DNA of 64,000 bases from the NCBI GenBank assembly GCA_037893245.1, contig JBAIAA010000666.1:62001-126000 (forward strand), written 5' to 3'. Position numbers and translations under genes: made by a program. This stretch comes from Crossaster papposus (taxonomy: Eukaryota > Echinodermata > Asteroidea > Velatida > Solasteridae). The notes beneath the pieces were generated by a model, which did not search any database, was not told the origin of the DNA, and worked only from the letters and a program-made list of their open reading frames with translations. The first letter of the stretch is position 1, and each line of letters begins with the position of its first letter. Shown here one piece after another: positions 26,201-38,826 of the stretch.

Positions 26201-29200
26201 AATTAGCAATTTGACCCGGGGCATGCTTTGTTAGTATTTTATTTCGATTTTCTGAAAATTATAACGTTAACACACGCGTTTCAAATTCGCCATAGGTTTG
26301 TGCACACAATCCCCGCCCACAAATAAGGGCATGAAGGAAAGCATGCCCCGGGAAGGGGCTGGGTGTTAGGAGATAGAGGGGGGCCTCCAGGAATGGCAAA
26401 ATTAGCAATTTGACCCGGGGCATGCTTTGTTAGTATTTTATTTCGATTTTCTGAAAATTATAACGTTAACACACGCGTTTCAAATTCGCCATAGGTTTGT
26501 GCACACAATCCCCGCCCACAAATAAGGGCATGAAGGAAAGCATGCCCCGGGAAGGGGCTGGGTGTTAGGAGATAGAGGGGGGCCTCCAGGAATGGCAAAA
26601 TTAGCAATTTGACCCGGGGCATGCTTTGTTAGTATTTTATTTCGATTTTCTGAAAATTATAACGTTAACACACGCGTTTCAAATTCGCCATAGGTTTGTG
26701 CACACAATCCCCGCCCACAAATAAGGGCATGAAGGAAAGCATGCCCCGGGAAGGGGCTGGGTGTTAGGAGATAGAGGGGGGCCTCCAGGAATGGCAAAAT
26801 TAGCAATTTGACCCGGGGCATGCTTTGTTAGTATTTTATTTCGATTTTCTGAAAATTATAACGTTAACACACGCGTTTCAAATTCGCCATAGGTTTGTGC
26901 ACACAATCCCCGCCCACAAATAAGGGCATGAAGGAAAGCATGCCCCGGGAAGGGGCTGGGTGTTAGGAGATAGAGGGGGGCCTCCAGGAATGGCAAAATT
27001 AGCAATTTGACCCGGGGCATGCTTTGTTAGTATTTTATTTCGATTTTCTGAAAATTATAACGTTAACACACGCGTTTCAAATTCGCCATAGGTTTGTGCA
27101 CACAATCCCCGCCCACAAATAAGGGCATGAAGGAAAGCATGCCCCGGGAAGGGGCTGGGTGTTAGGAGATAGAGGGGGGCCTCCAGGAATGGCAAAATTA
27201 GCAATTTGACCCGGGGCATGCTTTGTTAGTATTTTATTTCGATTTTCTGAAAATTATAACGTTAACACACGCGTTTCAAATTCGCCATAGGTTTGTGCAC
27301 ACAATCCCCGCCCACAAATAAGGGCATGAAGGAAAGCATGCCCCGGGAAGGGGCTGGGTGTTAGGAGATAGAGGGGGGCCTCCAGGAATGGCAAAATTAG
27401 CAATTTGACCCGGGGCATGCTTTGTTAGTATTTTATTTCGATTTTCTGAAAATTATAACGTTAACACACGCGTTTCAAATTCGCCATAGGTTTGTGCACA
27501 CAATCCCCGCCCACAAATAAGGGCATGAAGGAAAGCATGCCCCGGGAAGGGGCTGGGTGTTAGGAGATAGAGGGGGGCCTCCAGGAATGGCAAAATTAGC
27601 AATTTGACCCGGGGCATGCTTTGTTAGTATTTTATTTCGATTTTCTGAAAATTATAACGTTAACACACGCGTTTCAAATTCGCCATAGGTTTGTGCACAC
27701 AATCCCCGCCCACAAATAAGGGCATGAAGGAAAGCATGCCCCGGGAAGGGGCTGGGTGTTAGGAGATAGAGGGGGGCCTCCAGGAATGGCAAAATTAGCA
27801 ATTTGACCCGGGGCATGCTTTGTTAGTATTTTATTTCGATTTTCTGAAAATTATAACGTTAACACACGCGTTTCAAATTCGCCATAGGTTTGTGCACACA
27901 ATCCCCGCCCACAAATAAGGGCATGAAGGAAAGCATGCCCCGGGAAGGGGCTGGGTGTTAGGAGATAGAGGGGGGCCTCCAGGAATGGCAAAATTAGCAA
28001 TTTGACCCGGGGCATGCTTTGTTAGTATTTTATTTCGATTTTCTGAAAATTATAACGTTAACACACGCGTTTCAAATTCGCCATAGGTTTGTGCACACAA
28101 TCCCCGCCCACAAATAAGGGCATGAAGGAAAGCATGCCCCGGGAAGGGGCTGGGTGTTAGGAGATAGAGGGGGGCCTCCAGGAATGGCAAAATTAGCAAT
28201 TTGACCCGGGGCATGCTTTGTTAGTATTTTATTTCGATTTTCTGAAAATTATAACGTTAACACACGCGTTTCAAATTCGCCATAGGTTTGTGCACACAAT
28301 CCCCGCCCACAAATAAGGGCATGAAGGAAAGCATGCCCCGGGAAGGGGCTGGGTGTTAGGAGATAGAGGGGGGCCTCCAGGAATGGCAAAATTAGCAATT
28401 TGACCCGGGGCATGCTTTGTTAGTATTTTATTTCGATTTTCTGAAAATTATAACGTTAACACACGCGTTTCAAATTCGCCATAGGTTTGTGCACACAATC
28501 CCCGCCCACAAATAAGGGCATGAAGGAAAGCATGCCCCGGGAAGGGGCTGGGTGTTAGGAGATAGAGGGGGGCCTCCAGGAATGGCAAAATTAGCAATTT
28601 GACCCGGGGCATGCTTTGTTAGTATTTTATTTCGATTTTCTGAAAATTATAACGTTAACACACGCGTTTCAAATTCGCCATAGGTTTGTGCACACAATCC
28701 CCGCCCACAAATAAGGGCATGAAGGAAAGCATGCCCCGGGAAGGGGCTGGGTGTTAGGAGATAGAGGGGGGCCTCCAGGAATGGCAAAATTAGCAATTTG
28801 ACCCGGGGCATGCTTTGTTAGTATTTTATTTCGATTTTCTGAAAATTATAACGTTAACACACGCGTTTCAAATTCGCCATAGGTTTGTGCACACAATCCC
28901 CGCCCACAAATAAGGGCATGAAGGAAAGCATGCCCCGGGAAGGGGCTGGGTGTTAGGAGATAGAGGGGGGCCTCCAGGAATGGCAAAATTAGCAATTTGA
29001 CCCGGGGCATGCTTTGTTAGTATTTTATTTCGATTTTCTGAAAATTATAACGTTAACACACGCGTTTCAAATTCGCCATAGGTTTGTGCACACAATCCCC
29101 GCCCACAAATAAGGGCATGAAGGAAAGCATGCCCCGGGAAGGGGCTGGGTGTTAGGAGATAGAGGGGGGCCTCCAGGAATGGCAAAATTAGCAATTTGAC

Positions 29201-32200
29201 CCGGGGCATGCTTTGTTAGTATTTTATTTCGATTTTCTGAAAATTATAACGTTAACACACGCGTTTCAAATTCGCCATAGGTTTGTGCACACAATCCCCG
29301 CCCACAAATAAGGGCATGAAGGAAAGCATGCCCCGGGAAGGGGCTGGGTGTTAGGAGATAGAGGGGGGCCTCCAGGAATGGCAAAATTAGCAATTTGACC
29401 CGGGGCATGCTTTGTTAGTATTTTATTTCGATTTTCTGAAAATTATAACGTTAACACACGCGTTTCAAATTCGCCATAGGTTTGTGCACACAATCCCCGC
29501 CCACAAATAAGGGCATGAAGGAAAGCATGCCCCGGGAAGGGGCTGGGTGTTAGGAGATAGAGGGGGGCCTCCAGGAATGGCAAAATTAGCAATTTGACCC
29601 GGGGCATGCTTTGTTAGTATTTTATTTCGATTTTCTGAAAATTATAACGTTAACACACGCGTTTCAAATTCGCCATAGGTTTGTGCACACAATCCCCGCC
29701 CACAAATAAGGGCATGAAGGAAAGCATGCCCCGGGAAGGGGCTGGGTGTTAGGAGATAGAGGGGGGCCTCCAGGAATGGCAAAATTAGCAATTTGACCCG
29801 GGGCATGCTTTGTTAGTATTTTATTTCGATTTTCTGAAAATTATAACGTTAACACACGCGTTTCAAATTCGCCATAGGTTTGTGCACACAATCCCCGCCC
29901 ACAAATAAGGGCATGAAGGAAAGCATGCCCCGGGAAGGGGCTGGGTGTTAGGAGATAGAGGGGGGCCTCCAGGAATGGCAAAATTAGCAATTTGACCCGG
30001 GGCATGCTTTGTTAGTATTTTATTTCGATTTTCTGAAAATTATAACGTTAACACACGCGTTTCAAATTCGCCATAGGTTTGTGCACACAATCCCCGCCCA
30101 CAAATAAGGGCATGAAGGAAAGCATGCCCCGGGAAGGGGCTGGGTGTTAGGAGATAGAGGGGGGCCTCCAGGAATGGCAAAATTAGCAATTTGACCCGGG
30201 GCATGCTTTGTTAGTATTTTATTTCGATTTTCTGAAAATTATAACGTTAACACACGCGTTTCAAATTCGCCATAGGTTTGTGCACACAATCCCCGCCCAC
30301 AAATAAGGGCATGAAGGAAAGCATGCCCCGGGAAGGGGCTGGGTGTTAGGAGATAGAGGGGGGCCTCCAGGAATGGCAAAATTAGCAATTTGACCCGGGG
30401 CATGCTTTGTTAGTATTTTATTTCGATTTTCTGAAAATTATAACGTTAACACACGCGTTTCAAATTCGCCATAGGTTTGTGCACACAATCCCCGCCCACA
30501 AATAAGGGCATGAAGGAAAGCATGCCCCGGGAAGGGGCTGGGTGTTAGGAGATAGAGGGGGGCCTCCAGGAATGGCAAAATTAGCAATTTGACCCGGGGC
30601 ATGCTTTGTTAGTATTTTATTTCGATTTTCTGAAAATTATAACGTTAACACACGCGTTTCAAATTCGCCATAGGTTTGTGCACACAATCCCCGCCCACAA
30701 ATAAGGGCATGAAGGAAAGCATGCCCCGGGAAGGGGCTGGGTGTTAGGAGATAGAGGGGGGCCTCCAGGAATGGCAAAATTAGCAATTTGACCCGGGGCA
30801 TGCTTTGTTAGTATTTTATTTCGATTTTCTGAAAATTATAACGTTAACACACGCGTTTCAAATTCGCCATAGGTTTGTGCACACAATCCCCGCCCACAAA
30901 TAAGGGCATGAAGGAAAGCATGCCCCGGGAAGGGGCTGGGTGTTAGGAGATAGAGGGGGGCCTCCAGGAATGGCAAAATTAGCAATTTGACCCGGGGCAT
31001 GCTTTGTTAGTATTTTATTTCGATTTTCTGAAAATTATAACGTTAACACACGCGTTTCAAATTCGCCATAGGTTTGTGCACACAATCCCCGCCCACAAAT
31101 AAGGGCATGAAGGAAAGCATGCCCCGGGAAGGGGCTGGGTGTTAGGAGATAGAGGGGGGCCTCCAGGAATGGCAAAATTAGCAATTTGACCCGGGGCATG
31201 CTTTGTTAGTATTTTATTTCGATTTTCTGAAAATTATAACGTTAACACACGCGTTTCAAATTCGCCATAGGTTTGTGCACACAATCCCCGCCCACAAATA
31301 AGGGCATGAAGGAAAGCATGCCCCGGGAAGGGGCTGGGTGTTAGGAGATAGAGGGGGGCCTCCAGGAATGGCAAAATTAGCAATTTGACCCGGGGCATGC
31401 TTTGTTAGTATTTTATTTCGATTTTCTGAAAATTATAACGTTAACACACGCGTTTCAAATTCGCCATAGGTTTGTGCACACAATCCCCGCCCACAAATAA
31501 GGGCATGAAGGAAAGCATGCCCCGGGAAGGGGCTGGGTGTTAGGAGATAGAGGGGGGCCTCCAGGAATGGCAAAATTAGCAATTTGACCCGGGGCATGCT
31601 TTGTTAGTATTTTATTTCGATTTTCTGAAAATTATAACGTTAACACACGCGTTTCAAATTCGCCATAGGTTTGTGCACACAATCCCCGCCCACAAATAAG
31701 GGCATGAAGGAAAGCATGCCCCGGGAAGGGGCTGGGTGTTAGGAGATAGAGGGGGGCCTCCAGGAATGGCAAAATTAGCAATTTGACCCGGGGCATGCTT
31801 TGTTAGTATTTTATTTCGATTTTCTGAAAATTATAACGTTAACACACGCGTTTCAAATTCGCCATAGGTTTGTGCACACAATCCCCGCCCACAAATAAGG
31901 GCATGAAGGAAAGCATGCCCCGGGAAGGGGCTGGGTGTTAGGAGATAGAGGGGGGCCTCCAGGAATGGCAAAATTAGCAATTTGACCCGGGGCATGCTTT
32001 GTTAGTATTTTATTTCGATTTTCTGAAAATTATAACGTTAACACACGCGTTTCAAATTCGCCATAGGTTTGTGCACACAATCCCCGCCCACAAATAAGGG
32101 CATGAAGGAAAGCATGCCCCGGGAAGGGGCTGGGTGTTAGGAGATAGAGGGGGGCCTCCAGGAATGGCAAAATTAGCAATTTGACCCGGGGCATGCTTTG

Positions 32201-35200
32201 TTAGTATTTTATTTCGATTTTCTGAAAATTATAACGTTAACACACGCGTTTCAAATTCGCCATAGGTTTGTGCACACAATCCCCGCCCACAAATAAGGGC
32301 ATGAAGGAAAGCATGCCCCGGGAAGGGGCTGGGTGTTAGGAGATAGAGGGGGGCCTCCAGGAATGGCAAAATTAGCAATTTGACCCGGGGCATGCTTTGT
32401 TAGTATTTTATTTCGATTTTCTGAAAATTATAACGTTAACACACGCGTTTCAAATTCGCCATAGGTTTGTGCACACAATCCCCGCCCACAAATAAGGGCA
32501 TGAAGGAAAGCATGCCCCGGGAAGGGGCTGGGTGTTAGGAGATAGAGGGGGGCCTCCAGGAATGGCAAAATTAGCAATTTGACCCGGGGCATGCTTTGTT
32601 AGTATTTTATTTCGATTTTCTGAAAATTATAACGTTAACACACGCGTTTCAAATTCGCCATAGGTTTGTGCACACAATCCCCGCCCACAAATAAGGGCAT
32701 GAAGGAAAGCATGCCCCGGGAAGGGGCTGGGTGTTAGGAGATAGAGGGGGGCCTCCAGGAATGGCAAAATTAGCAATTTGACCCGGGGCATGCTTTGTTA
32801 GTATTTTATTTCGATTTTCTGAAAATTATAACGTTAACACACGCGTTTCAAATTCGCCATAGGTTTGTGCACACAATCCCCGCCCACAAATAAGGGCATG
32901 AAGGAAAGCATGCCCCGGGAAGGGGCTGGGTGTTAGGAGATAGAGGGGGGCCTCCAGGAATGGCAAAATTAGCAATTTGACCCGGGGCATGCTTTGTTAG
33001 TATTTTATTTCGATTTTCTGAAAATTATAACGTTAACACACGCGTTTCAAATTCGCCATAGGTTTGTGCACACAATCCCCGCCCACAAATAAGGGCATGA
33101 AGGAAAGCATGCCCCGGGAAGGGGCTGGGTGTTAGGAGATAGAGGGGGGCCTCCAGGAATGGCAAAATTAGCAATTTGACCCGGGGCATGCTTTGTTAGT
33201 ATTTTATTTCGATTTTCTGAAAATTATAACGTTAACACACGCGTTTCAAATTCGCCATAGGTTTGTGCACACAATCCCCGCCCACAAATAAGGGCATGAA
33301 GGAAAGCATGCCCCGGGAAGGGGCTGGGTGTTAGGAGATAGAGGGGGGCCTCCAGGAATGGCAAAATTAGCAATTTGACCCGGGGCATGCTTTGTTAGTA
33401 TTTTATTTCGATTTTCTGAAAATTATAACGTTAACACACGCGTTTCAAATTCGCCATAGGTTTGTGCACACAATCCCCGCCCACAAATAAGGGCATGAAG
33501 GAAAGCATGCCCCGGGAAGGGGCTGGGTGTTAGGAGATAGAGGGGGGCCTCCAGGAATGGCAAAATTAGCAATTTGACCCGGGGCATGCTTTGTTAGTAT
33601 TTTATTTCGATTTTCTGAAAATTATAACGTTAACACACGCGTTTCAAATTCGCCATAGGTTTGTGCACACAATCCCCGCCCACAAATAAGGGCATGAAGG
33701 AAAGCATGCCCCGGGAAGGGGCTGGGTGTTAGGAGATAGAGGGGGGCCTCCAGGAATGGCAAAATTAGCAATTTGACCCGGGGCATGCTTTGTTAGTATT
33801 TTATTTCGATTTTCTGAAAATTATAACGTTAACACACGCGTTTCAAATTCGCCATAGGTTTGTGCACACAATCCCCGCCCACAAATAAGGGCATGAAGGA
33901 AAGCATGCCCCGGGAAGGGGCTGGGTGTTAGGAGATAGAGGGGGGCCTCCAGGAATGGCAAAATTAGCAATTTGACCCGGGGCATGCTTTGTTAGTATTT
34001 TATTTCGATTTTCTGAAAATTATAACGTTAACACACGCGTTTCAAATTCGCCATAGGTTTGTGCACACAATCCCCGCCCACAAATAAGGGCATGAAGGAA
34101 AGCATGCCCCGGGAAGGGGCTGGGTGTTAGGAGATAGAGGGGGGCCTCCAGGAATGGCAAAATTAGCAATTTGACCCGGGGCATGCTTTGTTAGTATTTT
34201 ATTTCGATTTTCTGAAAATTATAACGTTAACACACGCGTTTCAAATTCGCCATAGGTTTGTGCACACAATCCCCGCCCACAAATAAGGGCATGAAGGAAA
34301 GCATGCCCCGGGAAGGGGCTGGGTGTTAGGAGATAGAGGGGGGCCTCCAGGAATGGCAAAATTAGCAATTTGACCCGGGGCATGCTTTGTTAGTATTTTA
34401 TTTCGATTTTCTGAAAATTATAACGTTAACACACGCGTTTCAAATTCGCCATAGGTTTGTGCACACAATCCCCGCCCACAAATAAGGGCATGAAGGAAAG
34501 CATGCCCCGGGAAGGGGCTGGGTGTTAGGAGATAGAGGGGGGCCTCCAGGAATGGCAAAATTAGCAATTTGACCCGGGGCATGCTTTGTTAGTATTTTAT
34601 TTCGATTTTCTGAAAATTATAACGTTAACACACGCGTTTCAAATTCGCCATAGGTTTGTGCACACAATCCCCGCCCACAAATAAGGGCATGAAGGAAAGC
34701 ATGCCCCGGGAAGGGGCTGGGTGTTAGGAGATAGAGGGGGGCCTCCAGGAATGGCAAAATTAGCAATTTGACCCGGGGCATGCTTTGTTAGTATTTTATT
34801 TCGATTTTCTGAAAATTATAACGTTAACACACGCGTTTCAAATTCGCCATAGGTTTGTGCACACAATCCCCGCCCACAAATAAGGGCATGAAGGAAAGCA
34901 TGCCCCGGGAAGGGGCTGGGTGTTAGGAGATAGAGGGGGGCCTCCAGGAATGGCAAAATTAGCAATTTGACCCGGGGCATGCTTTGTTAGTATTTTATTT
35001 CGATTTTCTGAAAATTATAACGTTAACACACGCGTTTCAAATTCGCCATAGGTTTGTGCACACAATCCCCGCCCACAAATAAGGGCATGAAGGAAAGCAT
35101 GCCCCGGGAAGGGGCTGGGTGTTAGGAGATAGAGGGGGGCCTCCAGGAATGGCAAAATTAGCAATTTGACCCGGGGCATGCTTTGTTAGTATTTTATTTC

Positions 35201-35502
35201 GATTTTCTGAAAATTATAACGTTAACACACGCGTTTCAAATTCGCCATAGGTTTGTGCACACAATCCCCGCCCACAAATAAGGGCATGAAGGAAAGCATG
35301 CCCCGGGAAGGGGCTGGGTGTTAGGAGATAGAGGGGGGCCTCCAGGAATGGCAAAATTAGCAATTTGACCCGGGGCATGCTTTGTTAGTATTTTATTTCG
35401 ATTTTCTGAAAATTATAACGTTAACACACGCGTTTCAAATTCGCCATAGGTTTGTGCACACAATCCCCGCCCACAAATAAGGGCATGAAGGAAAGCATGC
35501 CC
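14248..35502. repeat. Longest homogenised block, about 106 units
   Basis: Unit starts run from 14407 to 35304 in 199-bp phase. The only length change is an extra AC dinucleotide at about 17749-17750 in the GTGCACAC stretch. The only substitutions I noticed are at 24997 and 25002. From 17792 to 35503 there are 89 consecutive units of exactly 199 bp. No gene or foreign sequence is seen. Confidence 0.92.
24997..25002. other. Private double substitution inside the homogeneous block
   Basis: CCAGGAATGGC reads CCATGAATAGC here: T at 24997 and A at 25002, five bases apart in one unit (start 24956). It is the only variant unit I noticed between 17.8 and 35.6 kb, so it could anchor reads in an otherwise ambiguous region. 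Confidence 0.9.
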
Positions 35503-38488
35503 CGGGAAGGGGCTGGGTGTTAGGAGATAGAGGGGGGCCTCCAGGAATGGCAAAATTAGCAATTTGACCCGGGGCATGCTTTGTTAGTATTTTATTTCGA
35601 TTTTCTGAAAATTATAACGTTAACACACGCGTTTCAAATTCGCCCATAGGTTTGTGCACACAATCCCCGCCCACAAATAAGGGCATGAAGGAAAGCATGC
35701 CCCGGGAAGGGGCTGGGTGTTAGGAGATAGAGGGGGGCCTCCAGGAATGGCAAAATTAGCAATTTGACCCGGGGCATGCTTTGTTAGTATTTTATTTCGA
35801 TTTTCTGAAAATTATAACGTTAACACACGCGTTTCAAATTCTCCATAGGTTTGTGCACACAATCCCCGCCCACAAATAAGGGCATGAAGGAAAGCATGCC
35901 CCGGGAAGGGGCTGGGTGTTAGGAGATAGAGGGGGGCCTCCAGGAATGGCAAAATTAGCAATTTGACCCGGGGCATGCTTTGTTAGTATTTTATTTCGAT
36001 TTTCTGAAAATTATAACGTTAACACACGCGTTTCAAATTCGCCATAGGTTTGTGCACACAATCCCCGCCCACAAATAAGGGCATGAAGGAAAGCATGCCC
36101 CGGGAAGGGGCTGGGTGTTAGGAGATAGAGGGGGGCCTCCAGGAATGGCAAAATTAGCAATTTGACCCGGGGCATGCTTTGTTAGTATTTTATTTCGATT
36201 TTCTGAAAATTATAACGTTAACACACGCGTTTCAAATTCGCCATAGGTTTGTGCACACAATCCCCGCCCACAAATAAGGGCATGAAGGAAAGCATGCCCC
36301 GGGAAGGGGCTGGGTGTTAGGAGATAGAGGGGGGCCTCCAGGAATGGCAAAATTAGCAATTTGACCCGGGGCATGCTTTGTTAGTATTTTATTTCGATTT
36401 TCTGAAAATTATAACGTTAACACACGCGTTTCAAATTCGCCATAGGTTTGTGCACACAATCCCCGCCCACAAATAAGGGCATGAAGGAAAGCATGCCCCG
36501 GGAAGGGGCTGGGTGTTAGGAGATAGAGGGGGGCCTCCAGGAATGGCAAAATTAGCAATTTGACCCGGGGCATGCTTTGTTAGTATTTTATTTCGATTTT
36601 CTGAAAATTATAACGTTAACACACGCGTTTCAAATTCGCCATAGGTTTGTGCACACAATCCCCGCCCACAAATAAGGGCATGAAGGAAAGCATGCCCCGG
36701 GAAGGGGCTGGGTGTTAGGAGATAGAGGGGGGCCTCCAGGAATGGCAAAATTAGCAATTTGACCCGGGGCATGCTTTGTTAGTATTTTATTTCGATTTTC
36801 TGAAAATTATAACGTTAACACACGCGTTTCAAATTCGCCATAGGTTTGTGCACACAATCCCCGCCCACAAATAAGGGCATGAAGGAAAGCATGCCCCGGG
36901 AAGGGGCTGGGTGTTAGGAGATAGAGGGGGGCCTCCAGGAATGGCAAAATTAGCAATTTGACCCGGGGCATGCTTTGTTAGTATTTTATTTCGATTTTCT
37001 GAAAATTATAACGTTAACACACGCGTTTCAAATTCGCCATAGGTTTGTGCACACAATCCCCGCCCACAAATAAGGGCATGAAGGAAAGCATGCCCCGGGA
37101 AGGGGCTGGGTGTTAGGAGATAGAGGGGGGCCTCCAGGAATGGCAAAATTAGCAATTTGACCCGGGGCATGCTTTGTTAGTATTTTATTTCGATTTTCTG
37201 AAAATTATAACGTTAACACACGCGTTTCAAATTCGCCATAGGTTTGTGCACACAATCCCCGCCCACAAATAAGGGCATGAAGGAAAGCATGCCCCGGGAA
37301 GGGGCTGGGTGTTAGGAGATAGAGGGGGGCCTCCAGGAATGGCAAAATTAGCAATTTGACCCGGGGCATGCTTTGTTAGTATTTTATTTCGATTTTCTGA
37401 AAATTATAACGTTAACACACGCGTTTCAAATTCGCCATAGGTTTGTGCACACAATCCCCGCCCACAAATAAGGGCATGAAGGAAAGCATGCCCCGGGAAG
37501 GGGCTGGGTGTTAGGAGATAGAGGGGGGCCTCCAGGAATGGCAAAATTAGCAATTTGACCCGGGGCATGCTTTGTTAGTATTTTATTTCGATTTTCTGAA
37601 AATTATAACGTTAACACACGCGTTTCAAATTCGCCATAGGTTTGTGCACACAATCCCCGCCCACAAATAAGGGCATGAAGGAAAGCATGCCCCGGGAAGG
37701 GGCTGGGTGTTAGGAGATAGAGGGGGGCCTCCAGGAATGGCAAAATTAGCAATTTGACCCGGGGCATGCTTTGTTAGTATTTTATTTCGATTTTCTGAAA
37801 ATTATAACGTTAACACACGCGTTTCAAATTCGCCATAGGTTTGTGCACACAATCCCCGCCCACAAATAAGGGCATGAAGGAAAGCATGCCCCGGGAAGGG
37901 GCTGGGTGTTAGGAGATAGAGGGGGGCCTCCAGGAATGGCAAAATTAGCAATTTGACCCGGGGCATGCTTTGTTAGTATTTTATTTCGATTTTCTGAAAA
38001 TTATAACGTTAACACACGCGTTTCAAATTCGCCATAGGTTTGTGCACACAATCCCCGCCCACAAATAAGGGCATGAAGGAAAGCATGCCCCGGGAAGGGG
38101 CTGGGTGTTAGGAGATAGAGGGGGGCCTCCAGGAATGGCAAAATTAGCAATTTGACCCGGGGCATGCTTTGTTAGTATTTTATTTCGATTTTCTGAAAAT
38201 TATAACGTTAACACACGCGTTTCAAATTCGCCATAGGTTTGTGCACACAATCCCCGCCCACAAATAAGGGCATGAAGGAAAGCATGCCCCGGGAAGGGGC
38301 TGGGTGTTAGGAGATAGAGGGGGGCCTCCAGGAATGGCAAAATTAGCAATTTGACCCGGGGCATGCTTTGTTAGTATTTTATTTCGATTTTCTGAAAATT
38401 ATAACGTTAACACACGCGTTTCAAATTCGCCATAGGTTTGTGCACACAATCCCCGCCCACAAATAAGGGCATGAAGGAAAGCATGCCC
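35503..38488. repeat. Near-consensus units before the rearranged zone
   Basis: The unit at 35503 has an extra C near 35645 (TCGCCATAG to TCGCCCATAG). The unit at 35703 has T at 35842 (TTCGCC to TTCTCC). The following 12 units up to 38290 are regular. Confidence 0.9.
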
Positions 38489-38562
38489 CGCGTTTCAAAT
38501 TCGCCATAGGTTTGTGCACACAATCCCCGCCCACAAATAAGGGCATGAAGGAAAGCATGCCC
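38489..38562. repeat. Truncated unit, 74 bp (125-bp deletion)
   Basis: GCATGCCCCG ends at 38490 (unit position 2) and is followed directly by CGTTTCAAATTCG (unit position 128). Unit positions 3-127 are missing: the whole G-rich loop, the right hairpin arm and the AT-rich segment. The CG dinucleotide at the join is shared by both sides, giving short microhomology. The junction merges frames and yields a 76-codon minus-strand frame at 38407-38637, which is an artefact. Confidence 0.95.
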
Positions 38563-38760
38563 CGGGAAGGGGCTGGGTGTTAGGAGATAGAGGGGGGCCT
38601 CCAGGAATGGCAAAATTAGCAATTTGACCCGGGGCATGCTTTGTTAGTATTTTATTTCGATTTTCTGAAAATTATAACGTTAACACACGCGTTTCAAATT
38701 CGCCATAGGTTTGTGCACACAATCCCCGCCCACAAATAAGGGCATGAAGGAAAGCATGCC

Positions 38761-38826
38761 CGGGAAGGGGCTGGGTGTTAGGAGATAGAGGGGGGCACAA
38801 ATAAGGGCATGAAGGAAAGCATGCCC
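38761..38826. repeat. Truncated unit, 66 bp (133-bp deletion)
   Basis: The G6 run plus one C ends at 38796 (unit position 36) and continues with ACAAATAAGGGC (unit position 170). Unit positions 37-169 are missing. The preceding full unit (38563-38760) has also lost one C of GCCCCGGG. Together with the 74-bp unit this gives two deletions within 350 bp. The resulting minus-strand frame of 73 codons at 38680-38901 is an artefact. Confidence 0.95.
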
